From an uncultured Bacteroidales bacterium (GTDB lineage Bacteria > Bacteroidota > Bacteroidia > Bacteroidales > Salinivirgaceae): DNA of 64,000 nt. Below the pieces are notes generated by a model that made no database searches, was not told the DNA's origin, and saw only the letters and a program-made list of their open reading frames with translations. Location of the stretch: NCBI GenBank assembly GCA_937981765.1, contig CALJOM010000006.1, positions 124,001-188,000 of the forward strand. Reading direction: 5' to 3'. The translations under genes and the position numbers were made by a program. This document shows positions 8,776 through 17,452 of this stretch, piece after piece (position 1 is the first letter of the stretch; each line of letters opens with the position of its first letter).

Positions 8776-9849
8776 TTATGGTGTTACACTTACATTATGA
8801 AAAAGCATGGTACCCATAATTTTACCATAGGATTCATATAGATTTATCTCCAATGCGCTTAGTTCACGTATCTTTTTCATATTACTGCCTTCAAATGTAA
8901 TTGTTCCTTTAAGGGGAATGTTTTGAATCATCTTTCGATCTCTAAAAGTATTTTGGTGGGTGGCACTTGTAAATTCATTTCCTTCGTTGTCAAAAAAACG
9001 GGCATCCAATGCGTAAATGTAACCATCTTCGCTCAAATTCCTGACTATCATTGTAATAACTATTTTATTTCCAGCCATGGAGACTGAGGTTATTTCAAAT
9101 TGGTAGTTTCCTACATTCCCTTTTAAGATTGGATAGGATGGGTTGGGTTTTTCAGCAGGTTTTTCAACTTCTTTTTCCAAAACAACCGGTTTCTCAACCA
9201 CCACTTGTTTTTCTACAATTACCGGTTTTTCAACAACAACTTCCTTTTCAACAATTACCGGTTTTTCTACAATCACCTCTTTTTGTACAACAATTACTTG
9301 AGGTTCCGCCTTTTTACGTTCTTTTACTGGTTTTCCTAATAACTTGTCGGTGTATTCGCTGCTTTGGAATTTTTGAACAGACATTAGGTTGGTGGATTTT
9401 ACACTGTTTGGGACAATGTAAGCAGTGATGGTTATTGTTTCGTCGTTATCAGTAATTGTCCCGTAAATTATGGCATTTGGTACAATACCAATTTGTTCGA
9501 AGATGTATTTGTTGAAACTTTCGGCGTATTCAAATGAGCGTGCTTTATTTGCATCCCAGCCGAAGGAACGGATTAGGTCGTTTATGGCGTTTTGGTCTAT
9601 AATTTCAAACCGCTGGCTGTTTTTGTAGGCTAAGAAGAGCTCTTCCTGAAGGTAATCGTTAAATTTGGTTAGCTTATTGTCGGTGGTTCTAAATTCCAAA
9701 ATCGCCACTTTTATTTTATTTAGGCCGGAGTGTTTGGCCTCCAGTTCTGTTGCGATCTGACGTACTATTTTAGATAGTTCTTCTTCTCCTTGTGCCTGGA
9801 CGAAGAAAACCGATAATAAAAACGCTAGGCTGAGCAATATTCGTTTCAT
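8776..9849 (-). CDS. CsgG/FlgO-like exported protein with VEKP-repeat linker
   Basis: 357 residues with signal peptide MKRILLSLAFLLSVFFVQAQ. Residues ~25-175 resemble CsgG/FlgO-type domains ('IKVAILEFRTTDNKLTKFNDYLQEEL', 'FEIIDQNAINDLI', 'AIIYGTITDNDETITITAYIV'), which in other bacteria sit at the periplasmic face of the outer membrane. Residues ~185-235 are a repeat of E-K-P-V-[IV]-V-E-K units, an extended charged linker that could span periplasm or peptidoglycan. Residues ~240-357 form a second beta-rich domain (DUF4352-like in feel). The family assignment of the first domain is moderate; the function is unknown. A related CsgG-like domain occurs in the decayed gene at 14530-15944. Confidence 0.65.
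   Translation of the reverse strand: MKRILLSLAFLLSVFFVQAQGEEELSKIVRQIATELEAKHSGLNKIKVAILEFRTTDNKLTKFNDYLQEELFLAYKNSQRFEIIDQNAINDLIRSFGWDANKARSFEYAESFNKYIFEQIGIVPNAIIYGTITDNDETITITAYIVPNSVKSTNLMSVQKFQSSEYTDKLLGKPVKERKKAEPQVIVVQKEVIVEKPVIVEKEVVVEKPVIVEKQVVVEKPVVLEKEVEKPAEKPNPSYPILKGNVGNYQFEITSVSMAGNKIVITMIVRNLSEDGYIYALDARFFDNEGNEFTSATHQNTFRDRKMIQNIPLKGTITFEGSNMKKIRELSALEINLYESYGKIMGTMLFHNVSVTP
9150..9297 (-). repeat. Degenerate tandem repeat encoding the VEKP linker
   Basis: About eight imperfect units of 18-24 bases encode V-E-K-P-V-[IV]-[VL]-E-K-[EQ]-V inside the CsgG/FlgO-like gene. The repeat is in frame and coding, so it can expand or contract by slippage without breaking the protein. Confidence 0.75.
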
Positions 9850-9892
9850 GACTTTAGAGATTAATGTTTTCCTACAAATCTATTGCAATTTA

Positions 9893-9900
9893 CAAAAATA
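9893..9900 (-). promoter_or_regulatory. -7 element of the CsgG/FlgO-like gene
   Basis: TATTTTTG on the minus strand, about 44 bp before the ATG at 9849, matches TAnnTTTG. No clear -33 TTG is seen at the usual distance, so support is partial. Confidence 0.4.
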
Positions 9901-9946
9901 GAAAACATCTAGTGTGTTATTGATTTGTTAACTCTTATAAAAAATG

Positions 9947-9978
9947 AAAGCGGCCATTCGTGAATGAATGACCGCTTT
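9947..9978 (-). terminator. Terminator of tRNA-Phe transcript
   Basis: Hairpin AAAGCGG...CCGCTTT, with inner CATTC/GAATG pairing, lies just after the tRNA on the minus strand and is followed by a T-rich stretch (CATTTTTTATAAG). Confidence 0.75.
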
Positions 9979-9988
9979 GTTTTTTACG

Positions 9989-10061
9989 TGGTGCCACTCG
10001 GGATCGAACCAAGGACACCAGGATTTTCAGTCCTGTGCTCTACCTACTGAGCTATGGCACC
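9989..10061 (-). tRNA. tRNA-Phe (GAA)
   Basis: A complete 73-base cloverleaf on the minus strand. The 7-bp acceptor stem is GGTGCCA/TGGCACC with discriminator A at 9989. The D-arm is GCTCAGTAGGTAGAGC. The anticodon arm CAGGA-CTGAAAA-TCCTG has anticodon GAA. The T-arm carries TTCGATC. The 3' CCA is not encoded, so it must be added by the nucleotidyltransferase. Its terminator follows at 9947-9978, and a -7 box (TATCTTTG) lies at 10079-10086. Confidence 0.95.
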
Positions 10062-10078
10062 TCCGTATTTTAGCGTTG

Positions 10079-10086
10079 CAAAGATA
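10079..10086 (-). promoter_or_regulatory. -7 promoter element of tRNA-Phe
   Basis: TATCTTTG on the minus strand, 17 bp before the mature tRNA 5' end, with a TTTG 17 bases further upstream (10104-10107). This matches the Bacteroidota promoter pattern, with a slightly short spacer. Confidence 0.55.
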
Positions 10087-10239
10087 GTACATTTTTATTT
10101 TCTACAAAAGAGACGGGGTAAAATTTTCGATATTTTTTTAACTACCTCTCTTTTGTGTGTCTTAAGAGCAGTTCCCAATCTTCAGTGCCTGGAAGTTTAT
10201 CGCACTACAAACTAAAAACCGGGAATTCCTCTTATAACT

Positions 10240-10560
10240 CTACTGCAGAAGTGCCTTTAGTTTTTGTTCAATTATATTTCTAGGAACAGCTCCTACTTGC
10301 TTGTCAACCATTTCTCCGTTCTTAAAGAAAAGAATGGTTGGAATATTTCGAATTCCATATTTAGTGGCTATCCCTGGATAGGAATCTACGTCAACCTTTC
10401 CAATAACTGCGGCATCTTTGTATTCGTGATACAGCTCGTCAATTATTGGCGCAATCATACGACATGGTCCGCACCATTCTGCCCAGAAATCTACCACAGC
10501 GGGTTTACCACTTTTTAGTACTTGGTTTTCAAAGTTCTGATCTGTTAATTCCAGTGCCAT
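10240..10560 (-). CDS. trxA: Thioredoxin
   Basis: 106 residues, the normal length of cytosolic thioredoxin, with no signal peptide. The active site WAEWCGPC is at residues 26-33 and the cis-Pro loop '[10 protein letters not shown]' near 70-79. It reduces protein disulfides with electrons from thioredoxin reductase. It lies 97 bp downstream of dnaE on the same strand and is probably transcribed separately or by read-through. The assignment is secure. Confidence 0.95.
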   Translation of the reverse strand: MALELTDQNFENQVLKSGKPAVVDFWAEWCGPCRMIAPIIDELYHEYKDAAVIGKVDVDSYPGIATKYGIRNIPTILFFKNGEMVDKQVGAVPRNIIEQKLKALLQ

Positions 10561-10657
10561 AATCTTAAAGTTTTAGGTTTTTTGCAATGAACGCAATTTA
10601 GCAAAAATTGTTCGTTATGTGGATTTATTTATCAAGAAGTTTGCCACAATTTGTCTG

Positions 10658-13600
10658 TTAGTTGATGGTGACCTCCAGGTCATTATCCATAAATATTTGA
10701 AAAAGTTGTTGGTTCAGCGCTATTTTTTTGTTTGATATTAATTCTATTTTTTCATTCTCATCAGCATTATAGATGACAAATGATACCTTAATTCCTGAAG
10801 TTCCTCTTGGGGAGATTAATTTTTCCATTTGGTTTATCAACTCTGGAGTAATTGCTTCCAGAGGGACATTAATGGTTAGGTTTCGTATTATTTGATGTAG
10901 GTCGTCGGTTAACAGAGCTACATTTTTTACCTGAAATTCAAGTTGTTCTGAGTCTTTTTTCCATGAGGGTATTTCGTATTTTGCATGAACAAGCACAAAG
11001 TTTCCTAATCGTAGGAGTGCCCCGAATCTTTTATACGTTTCACCAAAGAGGATAAAGGTAAAAACTCCGGAATAATCCTCCAGAGTGTATTTGCCAAAGG
11101 GTTTATTGGTTGAAGTTGTACCTATCGATTCATTAACCACTAGTCCGGCAATATAAATATCGTCGAGGTCTAGTTCTTCGGGTTTATCAAGTTTTGAAAG
11201 TTCACAGTTGCTGACATACCTGAGCTTATCTTTAAATTGGTCTAGTGGATGTTCGGAGAGATACATCCCTATTACATCTTTTTCCCGTTTAAGTTTTATG
11301 AGTTTATCCCATTCTTCGGTTTTTGGTATTTTGGGTTTATCTATTATTGATTCCATTATGCCTTCAAATAACGATGGCTGCTTGTTTTCTTGGTTATTTT
11401 TTACTTTTTGTCGGTAATGAACTAACGAATCAAGGAACGATTGATTATCGGATGTGGGGTAAAAAAAGACTGAACGGTTGAGTCCAAACTCATCGAAAGC
11501 TCCGGCATAAACTAATGCTTCGAGTTTTTTACGGTTAACCGTAGACGTATCGATTCGTTCGAAAAAGTTGTAAATGTCTGTGTATAAGCCTCCTCGTTTT
11601 CTTTCTTCTATAATATGCTCGGCAGCAATCTCTCCCAATCCTTTTATTGCGGCTAAACCAAATTGTATGTTCCCTTCACTATCAACAAAGAAACTTTTGG
11701 AACTGTAGTTTATGCTTGGTCCCAAAATCTTGATGTTTAGGCGTTTACATTCTTCTGTGAATTGGGATAATTTGCTAAAGTCGTTCAGGTTGTTACTCAA
11801 TACGGCAGCCATAAAGTGGTAGGGATAATTGGCTTTAAGATAAGCTGTTTGGTAGGCCAAATATGCGTAGCATACGGAGTGGGATTTGTTGAATGCGTAT
11901 TGTGCAAAGGCTTCCCAATCTTGCCATATTTTTTCAATCAGTTTTTCGGGATCTGAGTTGTTTTTTTTGCATCCTTCAATAAATTCAGGGTTATTGAGGC
12001 AGCCTTCCTTAAATTGTTTTTTAAGGTTGTTCATTTCCTCAATTTGTTTTTTCCCCATGGCTTTACGCAGGTTGTCGGATTGTCCACGGGTGAATCCTGC
12101 CAGGCGGCGGGCTAGAAGCATAACCTGCTCCTGATAAACCGTAATACCATAGGTGTTTTTCAAGAAGGATTCCATTAATGGATGGTCGTAGGTTATTTTT
12201 TCGCGACCATGTTTGCGGTTGATAAACGAGGGAATGTATTGCATAGGGCCTGGTCGGTAGAGTGCATTCATCGCCACAAGGTCTTCCAGACAAGTAGGTT
12301 TCAGTTGTCGAAGATACTTTTTCATACCGGGTGATTCGAATTGGAATATGGCGGTTGTTTCTCCTCCTCCGAAAAGTTTGTAGGTTAGCTCGTCGTCTAA
12401 CGGGATGTTGTCTATATCGATTTTTTTTCCGGTTGTTTCTTCGATATATCCCAGGCATTCTTTAATAATCGACAGGGTTTTTAGCCCAAGGAAGTCCATC
12501 TTGAGCATACCTGCTTGTTCTAAATATTTTCCTTCGTATTGTGTGATTAGTAGTTTCGATTTTTGATCGTGATACACGGGAATATAATTGTCAAGGTCTT
12601 CTCTGGAAATAATTATTCCGCAGGCATGTGTGCCAACCTGTCGGATTATTCCTTCTACCCCCATGGCTAAATTGATTACCTCTTGTATGTTTTGAGGTGC
12701 CTCTGACACATATTTGCGAAATTCGCTATCTTCCTGAATTGCTTGCGGGAGAGTTATTCCTAATTTCTTGGGAAATTTGCTGATAATCTGGTTAACTGCA
12801 GGTAGTGGAATGTTTCTGACGCGACCAATATCTCTGATGGCTGACTTTGCCATTAGTGCTCCGAAGGTGATTATGTGTGCAACTCGCTTATATCCATATT
12901 TTTGGGCTACATAATCCAGAACTTTTTCTCTTCCTTCATCGTCGAAATCTATATCGATATCGGGCATGGAGATTCGATCTGGGTTTAGAAATCGTTCAAA
13001 AAGGAGGTCGTATTTTATTGGGTCGATATTGGTAATTGCAAGGCAATAAGATACAGCAGAACCTGCAGCGGACCCGCGTCCAGGCCCAACCACAATCCCC
13101 ATTTTGCGTGCTTTGGCTATAAAGTCGGCTACAATTAGGAAGTAGCCGGGGAATCCCATTTTAATTATGGTGTTTAATTCAAAATCAATTCTTTCAGCTA
13201 TGTTTTGGGGTAGTGGTGTGCCGTATCGCTTGGTTGCGCCTTCGAGTACTAAGGCTCTTAAGTAATCGCCTTCACTTTCATATTCTTTCGGTAGTGGAAA
13301 GTAGGGCATAATGGGTTTTTCATCCAGATTGTAGTCTTCAACTTTTTCGTAGATTTCCATTGTATTGTGTAACGCATCCGGATATGAGGGGAAAACCTCG
13401 AGCATTTCCTCGTAGGATTTCAGGTATTCCTGCCTTGTATATCTTAAGCGTTCAGGATCGTCGTATTTTGCATTGGTGTTTATGCAAAGTAAGTGGTCGT
13501 GTACAGTAGCGTGCGATTTTTCGATAAAATGAACATCGTTGGTGGCTACTACTTTGATATTGTGTTTTTTACCTAGTTGTATTATGGTTTGGTTAACCAT

Positions 13601-14185
13601 AAGTTGGTTTTCGTAGACGCGTTGATTTAGCTTTGGGTCATCGGCTTTATGGAGCATTATCTCTAAATAGTAGTCGTCGCCGAACAGTTCCTTGTACCAT
13701 GTAATTACCTCTTCAGTAGCTTCTTCGCCTTTGTTTAAGATAGTGCTTGCAACTTCTCCACCTAAGCATGCCGACGTGGCGATCAGGCCTTCGTGATATT
13801 TTATTAAAAGCTCTTTATCTATCCGAGGTCGATAGAAGAATCCTTCCGTAAACGCTATGCTGGAGAGTTTTAAAAGGTTTTGGTATCCGATTTTGTTTTT
13901 TGCTAGAAGAATAAGATGATACCCACTTCCGTCGATCTCGCGTTTTTCCTTTTGATGCCGTGTTCTTTTGGCAACGTAGGTTTCTATTCCCAATATGGGT
14001 TTAATGCCTTCTTTACGGGCGTAAACATGGAACTCTTTTATGCCAAACATGTTGCCGTGGTCAGTAAGTGCAAGGCCTTTCATTCCCAACCTCTTTGCTC
14101 GTTTAATCAATTCGGGAATCTGGGAGGCTCCATCCAATATAGAGTAATGGGAGTGGACGTGAAGGTGGGTAAAATTACTCATCAT
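10658..14185 (-). CDS. dnaE: DNA polymerase III subunit alpha
   Basis: 1175 residues. This is the replicative polymerase subunit of the C-family. The N-terminal PHP domain begins 'THLHVHSHYS' (residues 6-15). The polymerase palm carries 'MPDIDIDFDD' near residue 405, with the two catalytic Asp pairs, and 'GPGRGSAAGS' lies upstream of it. Two helix-hairpin-helix and OB-like segments fill the last third ('IYIAGLVVNES...'). Length and domain order match Bacteroidota DnaE. M1 and M2 are adjacent, so the start is uncertain by one codon. A -7 box TATATTTG is at 14328-14335. Confidence 0.97.
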   Translation of the reverse strand: MMSNFTHLHVHSHYSILDGASQIPELIKRAKRLGMKGLALTDHGNMFGIKEFHVYARKEGIKPILGIETYVAKRTRHQKEKREIDGSGYHLILLAKNKIGYQNLLKLSSIAFTEGFFYRPRIDKELLIKYHEGLIATSACLGGEVASTILNKGEEATEEVITWYKELFGDDYYLEIMLHKADDPKLNQRVYENQLMVNQTIIQLGKKHNIKVVATNDVHFIEKSHATVHDHLLCINTNAKYDDPERLRYTRQEYLKSYEEMLEVFPSYPDALHNTMEIYEKVEDYNLDEKPIMPYFPLPKEYESEGDYLRALVLEGATKRYGTPLPQNIAERIDFELNTIIKMGFPGYFLIVADFIAKARKMGIVVGPGRGSAAGSAVSYCLAITNIDPIKYDLLFERFLNPDRISMPDIDIDFDDEGREKVLDYVAQKYGYKRVAHIITFGALMAKSAIRDIGRVRNIPLPAVNQIISKFPKKLGITLPQAIQEDSEFRKYVSEAPQNIQEVINLAMGVEGIIRQVGTHACGIIISREDLDNYIPVYHDQKSKLLITQYEGKYLEQAGMLKMDFLGLKTLSIIKECLGYIEETTGKKIDIDNIPLDDELTYKLFGGGETTAIFQFESPGMKKYLRQLKPTCLEDLVAMNALYRPGPMQYIPSFINRKHGREKITYDHPLMESFLKNTYGITVYQEQVMLLARRLAGFTRGQSDNLRKAMGKKQIEEMNNLKKQFKEGCLNNPEFIEGCKKNNSDPEKLIEKIWQDWEAFAQYAFNKSHSVCYAYLAYQTAYLKANYPYHFMAAVLSNNLNDFSKLSQFTEECKRLNIKILGPSINYSSKSFFVDSEGNIQFGLAAIKGLGEIAAEHIIEERKRGGLYTDIYNFFERIDTSTVNRKKLEALVYAGAFDEFGLNRSVFFYPTSDNQSFLDSLVHYRQKVKNNQENKQPSLFEGIMESIIDKPKIPKTEEWDKLIKLKREKDVIGMYLSEHPLDQFKDKLRYVSNCELSKLDKPEELDLDDIYIAGLVVNESIGTTSTNKPFGKYTLEDYSGVFTFILFGETYKRFGALLRLGNFVLVHAKYEIPSWKKDSEQLEFQVKNVALLTDDLHQIIRNLTINVPLEAITPELINQMEKLISPRGTSGIKVSFVIYNADENEKIELISNKKIALNQQLFQIFMDNDLEVTIN

Positions 14186-14327
14186 TATTTCGATTAGACG
14201 TTGTTGGAAAGTTGTTGGCCTTTGATTTTTTAATGAAACAAACCGCGTAGCAAGGTTGCTGTTTCTAAACCATGCTTGGAATAGATTTTTATTTTAATCG
14301 TCAGAAAGCGGGAACTTTTAGCAACTA

Positions 14328-14335
14328 CAAATATA
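14328..14335 (-). promoter_or_regulatory. -7 element upstream of dnaE (inside the 344-bp gap 14186-14529)
   Basis: TATATTTG on the minus strand is a perfect TAnnTTTG match about 143 bp before dnaE, though no well-spaced -33 TTG is seen. The rest of the 14186-14529 gap shows no ORF, RNA or repeat that I can support. Confidence 0.45.
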
Positions 14336-14529
14336 TTATGGATCTAAAATTTTGTGAATGCACAAAAGGTACTTTTTTATCAATAATTTGTTAACAAATG
14401 TTTTTTTTTGATAGTGTGTAGGTTAACAGCCGGTTGAGTAAAGATGCACTTTTGAGTAGGGAGGTTACAACGGTCTAGAGGTTTGGGTAAGTTTGACTTT
14501 TACCGTTTTTGTGGTATTTTGGGACGAGA

Positions 14530-15944
14530 ATGAAACCTTTTTTTTGTGATAAGGGATACGATTATTTGCTTGGCAAGGTTATCGGGTTAGTCTTGATCAT
14601 AACCCGTTTTCTGGGTTGTGCATCAAAACGATACGCCAAACAGGGTATGAAGTTTGAACAGACAGGGTTGTGGGAAATGGCTGCTGAGGCTTATGTAAAT
14701 TCATTAATGGCTTGTGGCGATAATGTGGATGCTATCATCGGGCTCAAACGCAGTGGAAATCGGGTGTTGGATGATCGTTCCCGATATATAGTTAAGGCCT
14801 ATGAAAACGATGACCTGAAGCAGGTGGTTTATTTCTACTTGGATGCGGTAAAATTTAAAAACCTGGCATCGGGTTTAGGTGTTGAACTTTCGGTTTCGAA
14901 TCTGGCTACCGAATCTTTTATCGATGCCCAACCGCGTTATATTGAAAACCTTTATGCCGAGGCTGCACGATTGTTAGAAGAGGAGAAGTTTCGGCAGGCT
15001 GAAGTGTTGTTTACAGAAATTACTCTTTTGCAGCCTGATTATGGTGATGTGGCCGACAAATTGATGGTTTCGAAATTGGAACCACTTTACCGGAGGGTAA
15101 GCGATTTTTAGAAGCTGGCTACTATCGCCGAGCCTATGCCAATTTTGAGAAGATCCTTCAGAAAAAGGAAACTTACAGAGATACACGTGAATTGCGTAAT
15201 CAGGCATTGTTGAAAGCCATGATAACCATTAAGGTTGATAGTTTCAAAGCAAAATCAGGAATTAACTCGCAGGTAGTAGGAACTGTGCAGGCTGCGCTTG
15301 TAAGCGTTTTAACCCGGATGAATAACCCATTCATCAAGATTCTGGATGCTACATTAACGGAGCGAATAATTGAAGAGCAGAGATTAAGCTTCTATGCTGC
15401 CAATGAGCTGGAGATAGGTAAACTTTTAGCCGCTAAAGCTATTCTTGGTGCAGAAGTTTCTGTGCATCGTTTTACAACCTGACCCCTTAATAAAAGTGAG
15501 AAAAAGGGTTATATTAAAGAGGAGGTGAAAGAAAAGGACCCGACCACCGAAGAGGAAAAAATCAAAGTAAACTATCGGAAGGTTTTTTATCATGTTTACA
15601 GTCAGCGGAATGAAGTTTCCATTACGTTACAGTTTAGTCTTACCTCTACCGAAACGGGAGCCATAAGGTTGACCGATTTGGTTCGAAGCCAGCATGCTGA
15701 AGAGATTGAATATGCTCGTTTTGATGGTCCTGTAACTAAATTAGTGCCGGGCTTTTAGGAGAAATTAGATATAGCCTCCCCGAGCGGTGTGGTTTTTGAT
15801 ACTCCGAAAGATATCCGGGATATTCAAAATTTGTTGAAATCCAGGTCGGAAATAACGCCTGTAGAAAGCTTGCTTGCCAAGGCTATCGACGATGTTGTTA
15901 GGCAGGCTGCTGGTTTAATTAACGCTTATAATCCTGAAAGATAA
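14530..15944 (+). pseudogene. Decayed CsgG-like/TPR lipoprotein gene
   Basis: Reading from ATG 14530 gives an N-terminal hydrophobic segment ending FLGCAS (lipobox-like), then a TPR-like region ('AARLLEEEKFRQAEVLFTEI'). At about 15095-15105 the frame breaks: restoring one G in the GGG run joins 'LYRR' to 'GKRFLEAGYYRRAYANFEKIL'. The new frame continues with a CsgG-like stretch ('PFIKILDATLTERIIEEQ', 'AKAILGAEVSVHRF') and is open to 15944 except for TGA at 15480 and TAG at 15756. Both stops are explained by C-to-T changes (CGA, CAG). The gene is therefore broken at three places and unlikely to give full-length product. It sits 4 bp before a second decayed gene. Confidence 0.85.
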
Positions 15945-15948
15945 ATTT

Positions 15949-17311
15949 ATGTCGAGGTGTTGCTTTTTGTTTCTGATACCACTGTTTTTTTTACGGTTGT
16001 TCAAGTTCTTCTAAGGTTATTGCACCTACAGTTCCGGCATGGGTTCAGCAACGTCCAGTTAGTCAGGATTACTATATCGGAATTTTTTCTGTACGAAAAT
16101 CCACGCCCGAATACCAGCAAGTTGCTAAGCCGAATGCTCTGGCAGATTTAGCCAGCGACATTTCGGTTGTAATTTCATCGCAATCTATGTTACATGCTTT
16201 TGAGATTCAATAACGGTTTTCGGAAGATTTTGTTTCTTCCGTTCAGGCTAAAACTCAGAAAGAGTTGGAAGGTTACGAATGGGTTGGTACATGGGAAGAT
16301 CAGAACAACTATTGGGTTTACTATCGTCTTTCTAAAACAGATTACCAACAACGCATGGCTGAAAAACGGGAAAAAGAAGCTATCTTGTCGGTTGATTTTT
16401 TCCAAAAAGCTATTAGCTCCAGAGATAGTAAGGACCTTAAACCAACATTGGTGATGTTGATTAAAGCATTGGAGCCTATTAACCCTTATTTTGGAGAGGC
16501 TATAACGGCAACCATCGGAGAAAAACAAATTTTTCTCGGTAACGAGATTATTCAGCAAATTACGGGAATTTTAAACTCAATTTCTTTCGAATGTCCGAAT
16601 CAGGTTGTTGTTAAAGTTGGGCAGTTGATTATTTCCCGAAATCTTCCCTGCAGGGTAATGTCGAACTATGAATTTGCGGTAAAAGGAATGCCGGTACGTT
16701 TTACCTACACCGAGCGTTCGCACATAAAACATCGGTTGGTAACCGATAATAATGGAATGCTGATTTTTGCATTAGATCCAGTACGGTCGATGAAATCTGT
16801 GGAGCTGGTAAAATTATCGATCGATTGGGAGAGTGTTGTACAGTAAGCTACGGCCGATTTTGCTATTCGGCGAATTATGTTTCGTTTTAATATTCCTACG
16901 GTGGCTGTCAATGTTTCTATAGAAAAACCCTCGTTTGTAATAAGTTCCGATGAGCATAAGTTAAACTTACCTCAAGGAGGTACTGTGTTAGCTGACGCAT
17001 TAAAACAAAAATTGTTGGAGGCTGGCTTTCCTGTGATTCAAAATTCAAGTACTGCCGATTATCGGATAACGATTACAACAGATTTGCAAAATCTTGGTAA
17101 AACGGAGAATTACCACCAGGCAGCATTAAGAGTGCAGATAGTTGTAAGTAATGCCGCTGGGTCAGAAGTTTTTCGTTATTCAAACGAACGCATTCGGGGC
17201 ACGCAATTTGAAGCCTCAGTAGCCAGAGTAGGCGTTTTACAGGAAGCACGCCGGTTGATTGAGTTAACAGTTGCTGGGAATCTTATCGAACGAGTGGTTA
17301 AAGGGAATTAA
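15949..17311 (+). pseudogene. Decayed LPP20-like lipoprotein gene
   Basis: ATG 15949 opens a signal peptide (MSRCCFLFLIPLFF). Removing one T from the eight-T run at 15985-15992 restores 'YGCSSSKVIAPTVPAWVQQRP', a lipobox followed by the conserved start of LPP20-family lipoproteins ('PAWVQQRPVSQDYYIGIFSVRK'). The frame is then open to 17311 apart from TAA at 16211 and TAA at 16844, both derivable from CAA by C-to-T. The later part includes 'RMAEKREKEAILSVDFFQKAI' and a C-terminal domain 'QGGTVLADALKQKLLEAGFPVI'. The shortest intact pieces (16265-16846, 16877-17311) could still look like genes but have no signals of their own. LPP20 proteins lie with CsgG-like ones in many envelope clusters. 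Confidence 0.85.
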
Positions 17312-17452
17312 TCGTTTTTTCGATCTTGTGAAAAACAATCGGCTTTTGCAACGTTAAATGCCAGATTATTGGTGGGAGTAAATGATAAATTTGCTGAAAA
17401 AATGTAATTTACTCAATGATATAAACGTTATCGGAGTTATTGTTTTTGTTTT

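Noticed and set aside
9150-9297. Repeat array that could be taken for CRISPR
   Set aside because: Units are imperfect, 18-24 bases, without spacers, and encode an in-frame protein linker.
12063-12458. 131-residue minus-strand ORF inside dnaE
   Set aside because: Out-of-frame shadow of dnaE with an Arg-rich composition typical of such shadows.
15480-16846. Possible stop-codon recoding (for example selenocysteine at TGA)
   Set aside because: All three stop codons occur, together with two frameshifts, so ordinary gene decay is the simpler explanation.
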